A DNA stretch of 64,000 nt from Flavobacteriaceae bacterium (lineage in GTDB: Bacteria > Bacteroidota > Bacteroidia > Flavobacteriales > Flavobacteriaceae). Shown in pieces: positions 44,255 through 52,694 of this stretch. The stretch is taken from positions 1-64,000 of the forward strand of contig JAURRA010000010.1 of assembly GCA_030835825.1 (NCBI GenBank), read 5' to 3'. The notes beneath the pieces are model-generated. The model was not told the origin of the DNA. It searched no databases and worked only from the letters and a program-made list of their open reading frames with translations. Every line of letters begins with the position of its first letter. Position 1 is the first letter of the stretch. The translations under genes were made by a program, and so were the position numbers.

Positions 44255-45213
44255 CAGATGTTTTCATTTACGCTAAAAGGCTTTTTTCAATAATCTTTAT
44301 TTCAACCCTGATTGGTTGTCAGCCTAAAGCAGAAGAAGTAATCTTTAAAGGCCCTGTTGTCATAGGCACTTGGAATGTACCCGAGGCCACCACCGAAGCC
44401 TATCAAGTATTAGCGTCTGGCGGTTCTGCTATTGATGCTGTTGAAGCTGGATGCAGACTTGAGGAAGCTAACGAACAAGGTCAGTCTGTTGGCAAAGGAG
44501 GCCTACCAGACCGAGATGGACAGGTAACTTTGGATGCCTGTATCATGGACAGTAAGGGAAATAGTGGCGCAGTGGTCTACTTAAAAGACGTCGTTCATGC
44601 TGTTTCAGTTGCACGGAAAGTAATGGAAGAAACACCTCATGTGATGTTGGCTGGCGCAGGAGCCAAACAATTTGCCATAGAACAAGGCTTTCCCGTTGAA
44701 AATTTGCTTACTGAAAGATCAAAAGCAGACTGGGGAAAATGGAATGAAACATCGTTTTACAAGCCTATTATCAATATTGAAAATCACGACACAATTGGCA
44801 TGCTGGCCATTGATGAAAACGGAGATTTGTCAGGTGCTTGTACCACTAGCGGTTTGGCTTATAAAATGGCCGGACGGGTTGGTGACTCGCCAATTATCGG
44901 TGCTGGACTCTATGTTGACAATAAGGTTGGGGCTGCTACAGCCACCGGTTTAGGGGAGGAAATTGTAAAAAACGTAGGGAGTTTTCTGATCGTTGAGCTT
45001 ATGCGACAAGGCAAGTCCCCTCAAGAAGCTTGCGAAATAGCGGTCCAAAGAATTGTAGATCGCTCCGGTGATCGCATAAAAGACTTTCAAGTTGGGTTTA
45101 TCGCTTTGAATAAGAAAGGTGAGTATGGATCATTTGCCATTCATCCTGGGTTTAGCATCACTAAACACGATGTGTCTGGTAATGAAAATATACCTTCACC
45201 CTCATATAACTAA
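44251..45213 (+). CDS. N4-(beta-N-acetylglucosaminyl)-L-asparaginase lipoprotein
   Basis: An Ntn-hydrolase that cuts the GlcNAc-asparagine bond, the last step of N-glycoprotein breakdown. The 320-residue precursor has a lipobox (LIGC, Cys23). The self-cleavage site is HDTIGMLAID with Thr181 as the new N-terminal nucleophile; RVGDSPIIGAGLY and ATATGLGEEI are the substrate-pocket segments typical of the glycosylasparaginase branch rather than isoaspartyl peptidases. It overlaps the transporter stop by 4 bp and ends 8 bp before polA. With GH92 upstream the enzyme set is coherent, but no endo-glycosidase or hexosaminidase is adjacent. Confidence 0.92.
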   Translation: MTDVFIYAKRLFSIIFISTLIGCQPKAEEVIFKGPVVIGTWNVPEATTEAYQVLASGGSAIDAVEAGCRLEEANEQGQSVGKGGLPDRDGQVTLDACIMDSKGNSGAVVYLKDVVHAVSVARKVMEETPHVMLAGAGAKQFAIEQGFPVENLLTERSKADWGKWNETSFYKPIINIENHDTIGMLAIDENGDLSGACTTSGLAYKMAGRVGDSPIIGAGLYVDNKVGAATATGLGEEIVKNVGSFLIVELMRQGKSPQEACEIAVQRIVDRSGDRIKDFQVGFIALNKKGEYGSFAIHPGFSITKHDVSGNENIPSPSYN

Positions 45214-45221
45214 TACCTAGC

Positions 45222-48047
45222 ATGTCAACCCAAAAACGCCTCTTTCTTCTCGATGCCTTTGCGCTTATCTTTAGGGGTTACTACGCTTTTATTAAAAACC
45301 CGAGAATCAATTCGAAAGGGCTTAATACCTCAGCCATTTTGGGCTTTACCAATTCTCTGCTCGACGTCATCAAAAGGGAGCGTCCCGACCATTTAGCCGT
45401 TTGTTTCGATCGTGGCGGAAGTGATGCCCGCAACGAAATGTTTGATTCCTATAAAGCTAATCGAGACGAAACACCCGAAGCCATTTCCCTTGCCGTACCC
45501 TATATCGAAAAGATACTTGAGGCAATGCATATACCCGTGGTTGTAGTGCCTGGCTTTGAAGCAGATGACATTATTGGCACATTGGCGAAAAAGGCAGAAA
45601 TAGCTGGCTATAAGACTTTTATGGTCACCCCAGATAAAGATTTTGCGCAGCTGGTTAGCGAGAATATATTCATGTATCGACCGCGATTTGGGGGAGGTTA
45701 CGAGGTATGGGGAGTAGATGAAGTTAAACAAAATTTTGAAATTGAACATCCTGCCCAAGTTATCGATTTCTTAGCCATGAAAGGTGATGCGGTGGACAAC
45801 ATACCTGGTCTTCCTGGTATTGGAGATAAAACCGCAAAAAAACTCCTTGCAGAATACGGTAGTGTTGAAAACTTACTAGATCACGCTCACGAACTCAAGG
45901 GTAAGATGAGAGAAAAGGTAGAGGCAAATAAAGACATGGGCTTACTTTCAAAAAAACTTGCTACTATCATATTGGACGTACCCGTAGAGTTCAATGAGAA
46001 AAACTATGAATTGGATACACCAGACTTTGATGCTGTAGAAGCCATATTTGTAGATTTAGAATTTAGACGACTTCTTGAAAACCTTAAAAAAACTTTCCAA
46101 ACACCATCGATCGAACCAGTCAACGAAAAGACCGCTTCCACCCCAGTTGCGCCATCCGCTGGACAAGGTCAATTTTCATTATTCGATGCACCCTCCTCTG
46201 GAACTGAAGAAAATACTGGAACACCATTTAGCAGAAACACTCTTGACAATACACCCCACTTCTACCAACTCATAAATCCCGGAATGGGGCTTGATTTATT
46301 TGTAAACAAACTCATGAGTCAGACGTCAGTGTGTTTTGACACTGAGACAACAGGGCTCGATCCTATCACTGCTCATTTGGTTGGCATTTCTTTTTCTTGG
46401 GAACCTAAAAAGGGATATTATGTCCCCTTCCCCGAACAATTTGACGAAGCCCAAAACACCATCGACAAATTAAGACCCTTCTTTGAGTCGGAAACTATCG
46501 AAAAAATTGGACAAAATCTCAAATACGACATCAAAGTCTTGAACAAATACAAGGTAGATGTTAAGGGACCTTTGTTCGACACCATGATTGCGCACTATTT
46601 GATTAATCCAGATATGAGGCACAATATGGATATTCTCGCAGAAACCTATTTGAACTACAGTCCTCAACCCATATCTGATCTTATAGGGAATAAAGGAAAA
46701 AACCAATTGTCCATGCGCGATGTTCCGTTAGACAAACTAACCGAATATGCGGTAGAAGATGCTGATATTACCCTTCAACTCAAACACCATTTTGAGCAAG
46801 AATTGAATCAAGCGAACACCAAAGCATTGTTCAACACCATTGAAATGCCTCTAGTTAAGGTTTTGGCTCATATGGAATTGGAAGGTATCAAGTTGGACAG
46901 CAATTTTCTGAATTCTTTATCTGTTGATTTGAATCAAGATATTCTGAATCTGGAGCAGGAAATCTATCGCTTAGCAGATGAGGAATTTAATATCGCTTCA
47001 CCCAAACAATTGGGTATTGTACTATTTGAAAAAATGAAATTGGTAGACAAGCCAAAAAAAACCAAAACAGGCCAATATTCAACGGCAGAGGATGTTTTAT
47101 CCTATTTAGCGAAAGATCACCATATCATTGAAAAAATATTATCCTATCGCGGACTCAGCAAACTCAAGAGCACCTATGTCGATTCCTTACCCGAACAAGT
47201 ATTAGATATTACAGGCAGGGTTCATACGCAGTACTTACAAACTGTAGCGGCTACGGGAAGATTGAGTAGTAATAATCCTAATTTACAGAATATCCCAATC
47301 CGGACAGAGCGCGGCAAACAAGTTCGAAAGGCCTTTATTCCCAGAGATGAGGAGTTTGTTCTGCTGGCTGCCGATTACTCTCAAATTGAACTGAGGGTAA
47401 TTGCTGCCTTGAGTGAAGAAAACAATATGATTTCTGCATTTGTCAATGGCGAAGACATCCATGCCGCTACCGCCTCGCGGGTATTTGGCGTTCCCATTGG
47501 AGAAGTGACCAGAGAGCAAAGAAGTCAGGCCAAAACAGTTAATTTTGGCATCATCTATGGAGTATCCGCTTTTGGGCTGAGTAACCAAACTGATCTATCG
47601 AGAAGCGAATCGAAAGATCTCATTGACTTGTATTTCGCAACCTACCCCAAGCTTCAGGACTATATTCAAAATCAAATTGAGTTTGCTCGAGAAAATGGTT
47701 ATGTTCAAACCGTTTTGGGCAGAAGACGCTATTTGAGGGATATCAATGCTGGCAATGCTGTTGTTCGAGGTGCAGCCGAACGCAATGCTGTCAACGCTCC
47801 TATTCAAGGTAGTGCCGCAGATATCATTAAAATTGCCATGATAAATATCCACAGATCACTTTCTGAGCGTTCATTTAAAAGTAAAATGTTACTACAAGTT
47901 CATGATGAACTGGTGTTCGACGTTTTCAAGCCCGAATTAGAAGAAATCAGGGTATTGATCAAAAGTGAAATGGAAAATGCCTTCACACTAAAGGTGCCTC
48001 TCGTTGTAGATATCGATACAGGAAATAATTGGCTTGAAGCCCATTAA
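45222..48047 (+). CDS. polA: DNA polymerase I
   Basis: PolA fills gaps and removes RNA primers during replication and repair. The 941 residues have three domains: 5'-3' exonuclease (about 1-290; LLDAFALIFRGYYAF, VVPGFEADDIIGTLA, FLAMKGDAVDNIPGLPGIG in blocks), 3'-5' exonuclease (about 340-525; CFDTETTGLDP and the later YAVEDADITL, so proofreading residues look intact), and polymerase (about 530-941; motif A DYSQIELRVIAALS, motif B RSQAKTVNFGIIYG, motif C LLQVHDELVFD). Its 8-bp spacing to the asparaginase gene suggests read-through from the glycan operon, unusual for a housekeeping gene. Confidence 0.98.
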   Translation: MSTQKRLFLLDAFALIFRGYYAFIKNPRINSKGLNTSAILGFTNSLLDVIKRERPDHLAVCFDRGGSDARNEMFDSYKANRDETPEAISLAVPYIEKILEAMHIPVVVVPGFEADDIIGTLAKKAEIAGYKTFMVTPDKDFAQLVSENIFMYRPRFGGGYEVWGVDEVKQNFEIEHPAQVIDFLAMKGDAVDNIPGLPGIGDKTAKKLLAEYGSVENLLDHAHELKGKMREKVEANKDMGLLSKKLATIILDVPVEFNEKNYELDTPDFDAVEAIFVDLEFRRLLENLKKTFQTPSIEPVNEKTASTPVAPSAGQGQFSLFDAPSSGTEENTGTPFSRNTLDNTPHFYQLINPGMGLDLFVNKLMSQTSVCFDTETTGLDPITAHLVGISFSWEPKKGYYVPFPEQFDEAQNTIDKLRPFFESETIEKIGQNLKYDIKVLNKYKVDVKGPLFDTMIAHYLINPDMRHNMDILAETYLNYSPQPISDLIGNKGKNQLSMRDVPLDKLTEYAVEDADITLQLKHHFEQELNQANTKALFNTIEMPLVKVLAHMELEGIKLDSNFLNSLSVDLNQDILNLEQEIYRLADEEFNIASPKQLGIVLFEKMKLVDKPKKTKTGQYSTAEDVLSYLAKDHHIIEKILSYRGLSKLKSTYVDSLPEQVLDITGRVHTQYLQTVAATGRLSSNNPNLQNIPIRTERGKQVRKAFIPRDEEFVLLAADYSQIELRVIAALSEENNMISAFVNGEDIHAATASRVFGVPIGEVTREQRSQAKTVNFGIIYGVSAFGLSNQTDLSRSESKDLIDLYFATYPKLQDYIQNQIEFARENGYVQTVLGRRRYLRDINAGNAVVRGAAERNAVNAPIQGSAADIIKIAMINIHRSLSERSFKSKMLLQVHDELVFDVFKPELEEIRVLIKSEMENAFTLKVPLVVDIDTGNNWLEAH

Positions 48048-48051
48048 TCTT

Positions 48052-50676
48052 TTAAAGTAAGAAGCGATAAGTTGCCTTAACCAAAAAAGAATTACTTGGC
48101 TTTTGAGCGATCCAGTATTCATGGAGATTATCTGTTAGTCCCTCATTATAATCTCCCGATGCGGAAACCCCCTGCGACCAAACCAGAAAAAGTTCTGATC
48201 CAGGAATGTATTCCCACCTCAAAACCAAATTAGACCGGAATTGTACTACTGAAAAATCAGGCTTCCCAAAGCTGTAATCTGTAGCACCATCACGATCTTC
48301 ATCAATCTGATATGAATTTGAAGTATTTGAATATTCAATTTGAGCACTGTCAAACAATTGAAAACGGTCGCTCAATTGGTCTGCAGTAGCGTCGGTAACA
48401 TACTTGAAATTACTGTAAATTCCATTACTCACAAACGGCTGACCATAATATTGAATGGTCAAATTGGGATTAACTGTATAATTGATTCGCAAAGAAGCAG
48501 AAAGGGTGTTGTTGTCAATGGTTCCCATGATATATCTTGGCTCAGAATTTATACTGGTCTCTGTAACATATTGCGTTTTGTTTGGCCTAATGGAGTACTC
48601 TGGACTGAAAGTCAATGCTAGCGCATCAATGGGCTGATAAGTCAATCCAAATTGGAATTGCTTCATAGAAAAATGATTTTCTTTAGCCTGAGAGTATATA
48701 AATCCTACGAATCCACTTAGTCGCTTGCGTTCATCTGTCCTAGTCGCAAATGAAACAGCATTTTCTTCTGAAAAACGCCACATGGGTCCACCTCTTAAGG
48801 TAGTGCTCTCGTAAATTCTAGGTTTGTGGATGAGGCCTACATCATAATTCCAATTATTGAGCAACCCGACGTCAAAATTTAATCTGTATTCCATTCTGTT
48901 AAAATTCCCTTGAAAGTCGTGGGAGCTAAACTGTAGAATTCTGGTCGAAAAGTTTCTAAATTGAACGATTGGTTTAAGCGTTTTATATCTCAATGATATA
49001 TATTGTCGTATAAAATCTGACTGTCTCAAAAAACCAATGTCGTTCAGTTCAATTTCTGGCGATCTATAATGAAACCCTATACTGTATCCGAAATTTCCAC
49101 CACCTCTTTTATTGAATGAGAAGCGACCTCCCGATCCAGTCAATGAGGTGCGCGTTGGATCTACAGAAACGTGATCGGCATCTGTACGCTGAAATAAATG
49201 CACCTGAGAGGTTTGGGTATTCAATATGGCCTGAGCGCTTCCAGTCACATGACTAAATACCATTTTACCCTCCAAAGAATATTCTCGATTTTGCCACTGA
49301 TGCTGAAAGTCAATACCTCCAGAATAGGCTGAGGTATGCAAATCATCCAAATGATCGGGCAACTCTCCTCGATTGACAGAAGTAAACATGGCACCGATAA
49401 AAGAATTATCATCATTAAAGTCTTTTTGAGCTCTAGCCACTGCATAATTGGTTAAAGGTTCTACCTCTACTTCGTAACGATCGTTACCCTCCTGTACTTG
49501 GGCATATTCTCTTCTGGTCAAGCTTTCCAAAAGACCAATAGACCAGCCATTTTGTGTCTTACCTGAAAATTTAGCTGCTCCCAATATGGCGGTATTAACT
49601 GGTTGATCAATGTAACCACTTGTGTCAGGAAAGCCTTGAGGACTTCGCCCAATTCGTCGGGAATAAAAGAGATTGTCACTTTGGCCTCCAAAACCAAAAT
49701 CGAATATGGCCTTATTCTCTACAAAAAAGGGGCGTTGTTCTCTAAAAAAGATTTCAAAGCCATCTAAAGCTATTTGGGCAGGATCGGCTTCCACTTGTCC
49801 GAAGTCGGGATTGACTGTAAGGTCCAGTGTTAAGTCATTTGTAATGCCAATTTTAGCGTCCAAACCAGCGTTTACACTAAAGTCTTTCCCGTCACGGTAA
49901 GGATTACCCTCTTCTGCAGGGTAGTTGTCCAACTGTGTCAATAAGAAAGGTTGTATCTCTAACTGCTTCTGTGGTTCCAAATTATCTAACCCCTTTAAGA
50001 CCCCCGATTCGCTTACAAATCCGGCGGCGTCTACTGGAATTCTTTGCCACAATGAAAATTCATTCAATCTGAAATTTTGTCTTCCGAAATTTAAACCCCA
50101 TTCTTGTTGTGGCCCCTTGCCGAAGCGAAGTTGCGAAAAAGGAATTTTCATTTCTGCTGTCCAACCTTGGTCATCAATAACGGCATTTGTATACCAAATT
50201 GGGTTCCAACTGTCGTCGAAATTATCGCCATTACGCGTTACTATCTCATCGCCCTTTACACCTGCGGCAGTGACGGTAAACATAAACCCCGTGCGCTGGT
50301 CATTATAACTGTCAAATAAAATATTGGCCCTGTCACCAACAAAGCCATCCCGTCGCGACAGGCGACGAACAATGCGCTCTGGTTCAGAATCAAAAGCCCG
50401 AAATGCTACGTAAAGATATTTATCGTCGTAAATAATTTTAAATTGAGACTGATGCTCAGGGGCAGTGTTTTCGTTCGGTTCATATTCAACAAAATCACCT
50501 GACCACGCTACTTCGTTCCAAACCTCATCATTCAACATTCCGTCTATTTCGGGAACGCCGCCAATGATGTGTTTGGTTGTATAAGATTTAACTGGAACTT
50601 GGGTTTGGCTAAAGCCTAAGGCTGTGAACACTAAAGAATGTAGAAGGAAAAAAGCAGTTCTTGAACGATTTAACAT
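48052..50676 (-). CDS. DUF5916 outer-membrane protein with CBM9-like N-terminal domain
   Basis: A protein of about 874 residues when started at the ATG at 50676, which opens a signal peptide (MLNRSRTAFFLLHSLVF, cleavage near GFSQ); the longer frame from 50706 has a poor N-terminus. Residues about 35-220 look like a family 9 carbohydrate-binding/DOMON-type domain (GGVPEIDGMLNDEVW, YDDKYLYVAFRAFDSEP), and the rest (about 220-874) is a DUF5916 region with many alternating aromatic strands ending in a Leu-Leu strand, consistent with an outer-membrane barrel. The family is widespread in Bacteroidota but its function is unknown. It converges on polA with 4 bp between the stops. Confidence 0.85.
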   Translation of the reverse strand: MLNRSRTAFFLLHSLVFTALGFSQTQVPVKSYTTKHIIGGVPEIDGMLNDEVWNEVAWSGDFVEYEPNENTAPEHQSQFKIIYDDKYLYVAFRAFDSEPERIVRRLSRRDGFVGDRANILFDSYNDQRTGFMFTVTAAGVKGDEIVTRNGDNFDDSWNPIWYTNAVIDDQGWTAEMKIPFSQLRFGKGPQQEWGLNFGRQNFRLNEFSLWQRIPVDAAGFVSESGVLKGLDNLEPQKQLEIQPFLLTQLDNYPAEEGNPYRDGKDFSVNAGLDAKIGITNDLTLDLTVNPDFGQVEADPAQIALDGFEIFFREQRPFFVENKAIFDFGFGGQSDNLFYSRRIGRSPQGFPDTSGYIDQPVNTAILGAAKFSGKTQNGWSIGLLESLTRREYAQVQEGNDRYEVEVEPLTNYAVARAQKDFNDDNSFIGAMFTSVNRGELPDHLDDLHTSAYSGGIDFQHQWQNREYSLEGKMVFSHVTGSAQAILNTQTSQVHLFQRTDADHVSVDPTRTSLTGSGGRFSFNKRGGGNFGYSIGFHYRSPEIELNDIGFLRQSDFIRQYISLRYKTLKPIVQFRNFSTRILQFSSHDFQGNFNRMEYRLNFDVGLLNNWNYDVGLIHKPRIYESTTLRGGPMWRFSEENAVSFATRTDERKRLSGFVGFIYSQAKENHFSMKQFQFGLTYQPIDALALTFSPEYSIRPNKTQYVTETSINSEPRYIMGTIDNNTLSASLRINYTVNPNLTIQYYGQPFVSNGIYSNFKYVTDATADQLSDRFQLFDSAQIEYSNTSNSYQIDEDRDGATDYSFGKPDFSVVQFRSNLVLRWEYIPGSELFLVWSQGVSASGDYNEGLTDNLHEYWIAQKPSNSFLVKATYRFLL

Positions 50677-50817
50677 AAACACAAATTTGGGACAAAATTG
50701 GGGCATTTATTTAAATTTGGCAATTCATTAACAAAATTAATGTCATGGCATTGATTGACATTGAACGCTTGTGAAACAAGTGGAATATTAATAATGAAAA
50801 AAATAGCAGTTCGGCGA

Positions 50818-50848
50818 TTTGCTAATCAAATTTATAATTGTAGATTTG
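50818..50848 (+). promoter_or_regulatory. Promoter of rplM-rpsI
   Basis: TTTG (50818-50821), a 19-base spacer and TAGATTTG (50841-50848), a full consensus match. Transcription would start near 50855, leaving a leader of about 36 bases before the GTG start. Confidence 0.72.
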
Positions 50849-50852
50849 CAAG

Positions 50853-50867
50853 CCGTTTTCAGAACGG
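50853..50867 (+). promoter_or_regulatory. Small hairpin at the start of the rplM leader
   Basis: CCGTT pairs with AACGG around a 5-base loop at the predicted 5' end of the rplM transcript. Leaders regulated by L13 are known in Bacteroidia, but this short stem cannot be assigned to that family by eye. Confidence 0.3.
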
Positions 50868-50890
50868 ATTTTAATTGAAATTTTTACACA

Positions 50891-51346
50891 GTGGATACAC
50901 TTAGTTATAAAACCATTTCAGCCAATAAAGCAACGATTGAAAAATCGTGGGTATTGGTTGACGCCGAAGGCCAAGCTTTAGGCCGTTTGTCATCTGTCGT
51001 TGCCATATTGTTGCGCGGCAAGCACAAAACAAATTATACACCTCATACAGACTGTGGTGACAACGTCATTGTTGTCAATGCGGATAAAATTACCTTGTCT
51101 GGTAAAAAATGGTCTGACAAATCTTACATCCGCCACACTGGATATCCAGGTGGGCAGCGGTCTCTAACAGCTGAAGAGATGTTCAAGAAAGATCCTACCC
51201 GTTTGGTAGAGAAGTCGGTAAAAGGTATGTTGCCTAAAAATAAACTTGGGGCTGAACTATTTCGCAACCTTAAAGTTGTAGCAGGGACAGATCACAAATA
51301 CGAGGCACAACAACCTAAGGTCATTAACCTTAACGATATCAAATAA
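50891..51346 (+). CDS. rplM: 50S ribosomal protein L13
   Basis: L13 is an early-assembling large-subunit protein. The 151 residues carry VLVDAEGQALGRLSSVVA, LLRGKHKTNYTPHTDCGDN, and KSVKGMLPKNKLG, all diagnostic. The start codon is GTG; the N-terminus MDTLSYKTISANKAT matches the form usual in Flavobacteriia, so the GTG is trusted. The stop and the rpsI start share one base (TAATG). The promoter at 50818-50848 drives the pair. Confidence 0.98.
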   Translation: MDTLSYKTISANKATIEKSWVLVDAEGQALGRLSSVVAILLRGKHKTNYTPHTDCGDNVIVVNADKITLSGKKWSDKSYIRHTGYPGGQRSLTAEEMFKKDPTRLVEKSVKGMLPKNKLGAELFRNLKVVAGTDHKYEAQQPKVINLNDIK

Positions 51347-51732
51347 TGGAAGTAATACACAAAATTGGACGTCGTAAGACAGCAGTTGCTCGTGCTTATG
51401 TCTCTAAAGGTAAAGGAAACATCACTATTAATAAGAAGGATATGGCAGACTATTTTGCCACTGCTCCTCTTCAATACAAGGTGACACAACCTCTAATGCT
51501 AACCGATAACGAAACATCTTTCGATATTAAAGTTAGTGTGTTGGGCGGCGGCGTTACAGGACAGGCAGAAGCCGTTCGATTAGCCATTTCTCGTGCTTTG
51601 TGTGAAATTAATGAAGACTATAGATCTATTCTAAAACCAGAAGGCTTATTGACTCGTGACCCAAGAATGGTGGAGCGTAAGAAATTTGGTCAGAAAAAAG
51701 CCCGTAAGAAATTCCAATTCTCTAAACGTTAA
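51346..51732 (+). CDS. rpsI: 30S ribosomal protein S9
   Basis: S9 reaches the ribosomal P site with its basic C-terminal tail. The 128 residues show IGRRKTAVARAYVSKGKG at the start, VLGGGVTGQAEAVRLAISRAL in the middle, and the basic end KKFGQKKARKKFQFSKR. It follows rplM in the universal L13-S9 order. Beyond it lies a 121-bp gap with a hairpin and the rpsB leader. Confidence 0.98.
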   Translation: MEVIHKIGRRKTAVARAYVSKGKGNITINKKDMADYFATAPLQYKVTQPLMLTDNETSFDIKVSVLGGGVTGQAEAVRLAISRALCEINEDYRSILKPEGLLTRDPRMVERKKFGQKKARKKFQFSKR

Positions 51733-51738
51733 TTGGAT

Positions 51739-51759
51739 AACAGTGTCAAAAACACTGTT
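51739..51759 (+). repeat. Hairpin after rpsI
   Basis: AACAGTGT (51739-51746) pairs perfectly with ACACTGTT (51752-51759) around a 5-base loop, beginning 7 bp after the rpsI stop. There is no T-run after it, so it may be a weak terminator, an RNA stabiliser or part of the rpsB leader. Confidence 0.5.
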
Positions 51760-51775
51760 GACTATTTAAACTCAA

Positions 51776-51848
51776 TTAGTTTAGCATCTAAATGGTCCAG
51801 GCCGCAACAAGCGCCACTAGATCATTGCTAAATCAGAACGTAAACTAA
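51776..51848 (+). promoter_or_regulatory. Structured rpsB leader with two alternative pairings
   Basis: One folding pairs TTTAGC (51780-51785) with GCTAAA (51827-51832), ATCTA (51786-51790) with TAGAT (51818-51822), TGG with CCA (51793-51795, 51814-51816) and CGC with GCG (51803-51805, 51811-51813). The other pairs TTAGTTTA (51776-51783) with TAAACTAA (51841-51848), ending 5 bases before the rpsB ATG. The two share 51780-51783, so they exclude each other. Also possible: TAGTTTAG at 51777-51784 as a -7-like promoter element. Confidence 0.5.
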
Positions 51849-51853
51849 ACACA

Positions 51854-52654
51854 ATGAAAAAAGTAGATGTAAAATCACTTCTAGAGGCAGGCGTACATTT
51901 TGGCCACCTCACCCGTAAATGGGACCCAAACATGGCACCATATGTCTATATGGAGCGCAATGGCATTCACATTATCAATCTTTACAAAACAGCCGCAAAA
52001 ATAGAAGAGGCCGCAACCGCAATGGCTAAAATTGCTTCTTCGGGTCGCAAGATTTTATTCCTTGCCACTAAAAAACAGGCTAAAGATATTGTTGCTCAAA
52101 CAGCATCGGACCTCAATATGCCTTACATCACCGAGCGTTGGCCTGGTGGGATGTTGACCAATTTTGTCACTATTCGTAAAGCGGTCAAGAAAATGTCTAT
52201 GATTGACCGTATGAAAAAAGACGGCACCTTCAACACATTGTCGAAAAAAGAAAGATTGCAAGTTGATCGTTTGAGAACAAAGCTCGAGAAAAACTTAGGA
52301 TCCATCTCAGAAATGACTAGACTGCCTGCAGCCCTTTTTATAGTCGATATCAAAAGAGAGCATATCGCCGTAAAAGAAGCTCAAAAACTGAACATTCCCA
52401 TCTTCGCCATGGTGGACACCAACTCTGACCCACGTCAAGTGGATTATGTCATACCAGCAAACGACGATGCTTCAAAATCTATCAGTAAGGTATTAGAATA
52501 CATCGCCTCCGGAGTAACTGAAGGACTTGCCGATCGCAAAGCCGAAGCAGATGAAGGTCAAACAGCAACAGCAGAGGCTGCAACAGAACCAGTAGCGGTC
52601 GTTAAAGCGACTAAAGCTAAAGCTCCAGAAGTTGAAGCTAAAGAAGAAGAATAA
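51854..52654 (+). CDS. rpsB: 30S ribosomal protein S2
   Basis: S2 joins the small subunit late and is needed for S1 binding. The 266 residues include LLEAGVHFGHLTRKWDPNM, ERWPGGMLTNFVTIR, and FAMVDTNSDPRQVDYVIPAND, all diagnostic. The C-terminus is extended by about 35 residues rich in Ala, Glu and Lys (from DEGQTATAE on), common in this phylum. It pairs with tsf 40 bp downstream. A structured leader precedes it. Confidence 0.98.
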   Translation: MKKVDVKSLLEAGVHFGHLTRKWDPNMAPYVYMERNGIHIINLYKTAAKIEEAATAMAKIASSGRKILFLATKKQAKDIVAQTASDLNMPYITERWPGGMLTNFVTIRKAVKKMSMIDRMKKDGTFNTLSKKERLQVDRLRTKLEKNLGSISEMTRLPAALFIVDIKREHIAVKEAQKLNIPIFAMVDTNSDPRQVDYVIPANDDASKSISKVLEYIASGVTEGLADRKAEADEGQTATAEAATEPVAVVKATKAKAPEVEAKEEE

Positions 52655-52694
52655 TATAGAGTTCAATTTATAACCACCACAACATTTTTATACC

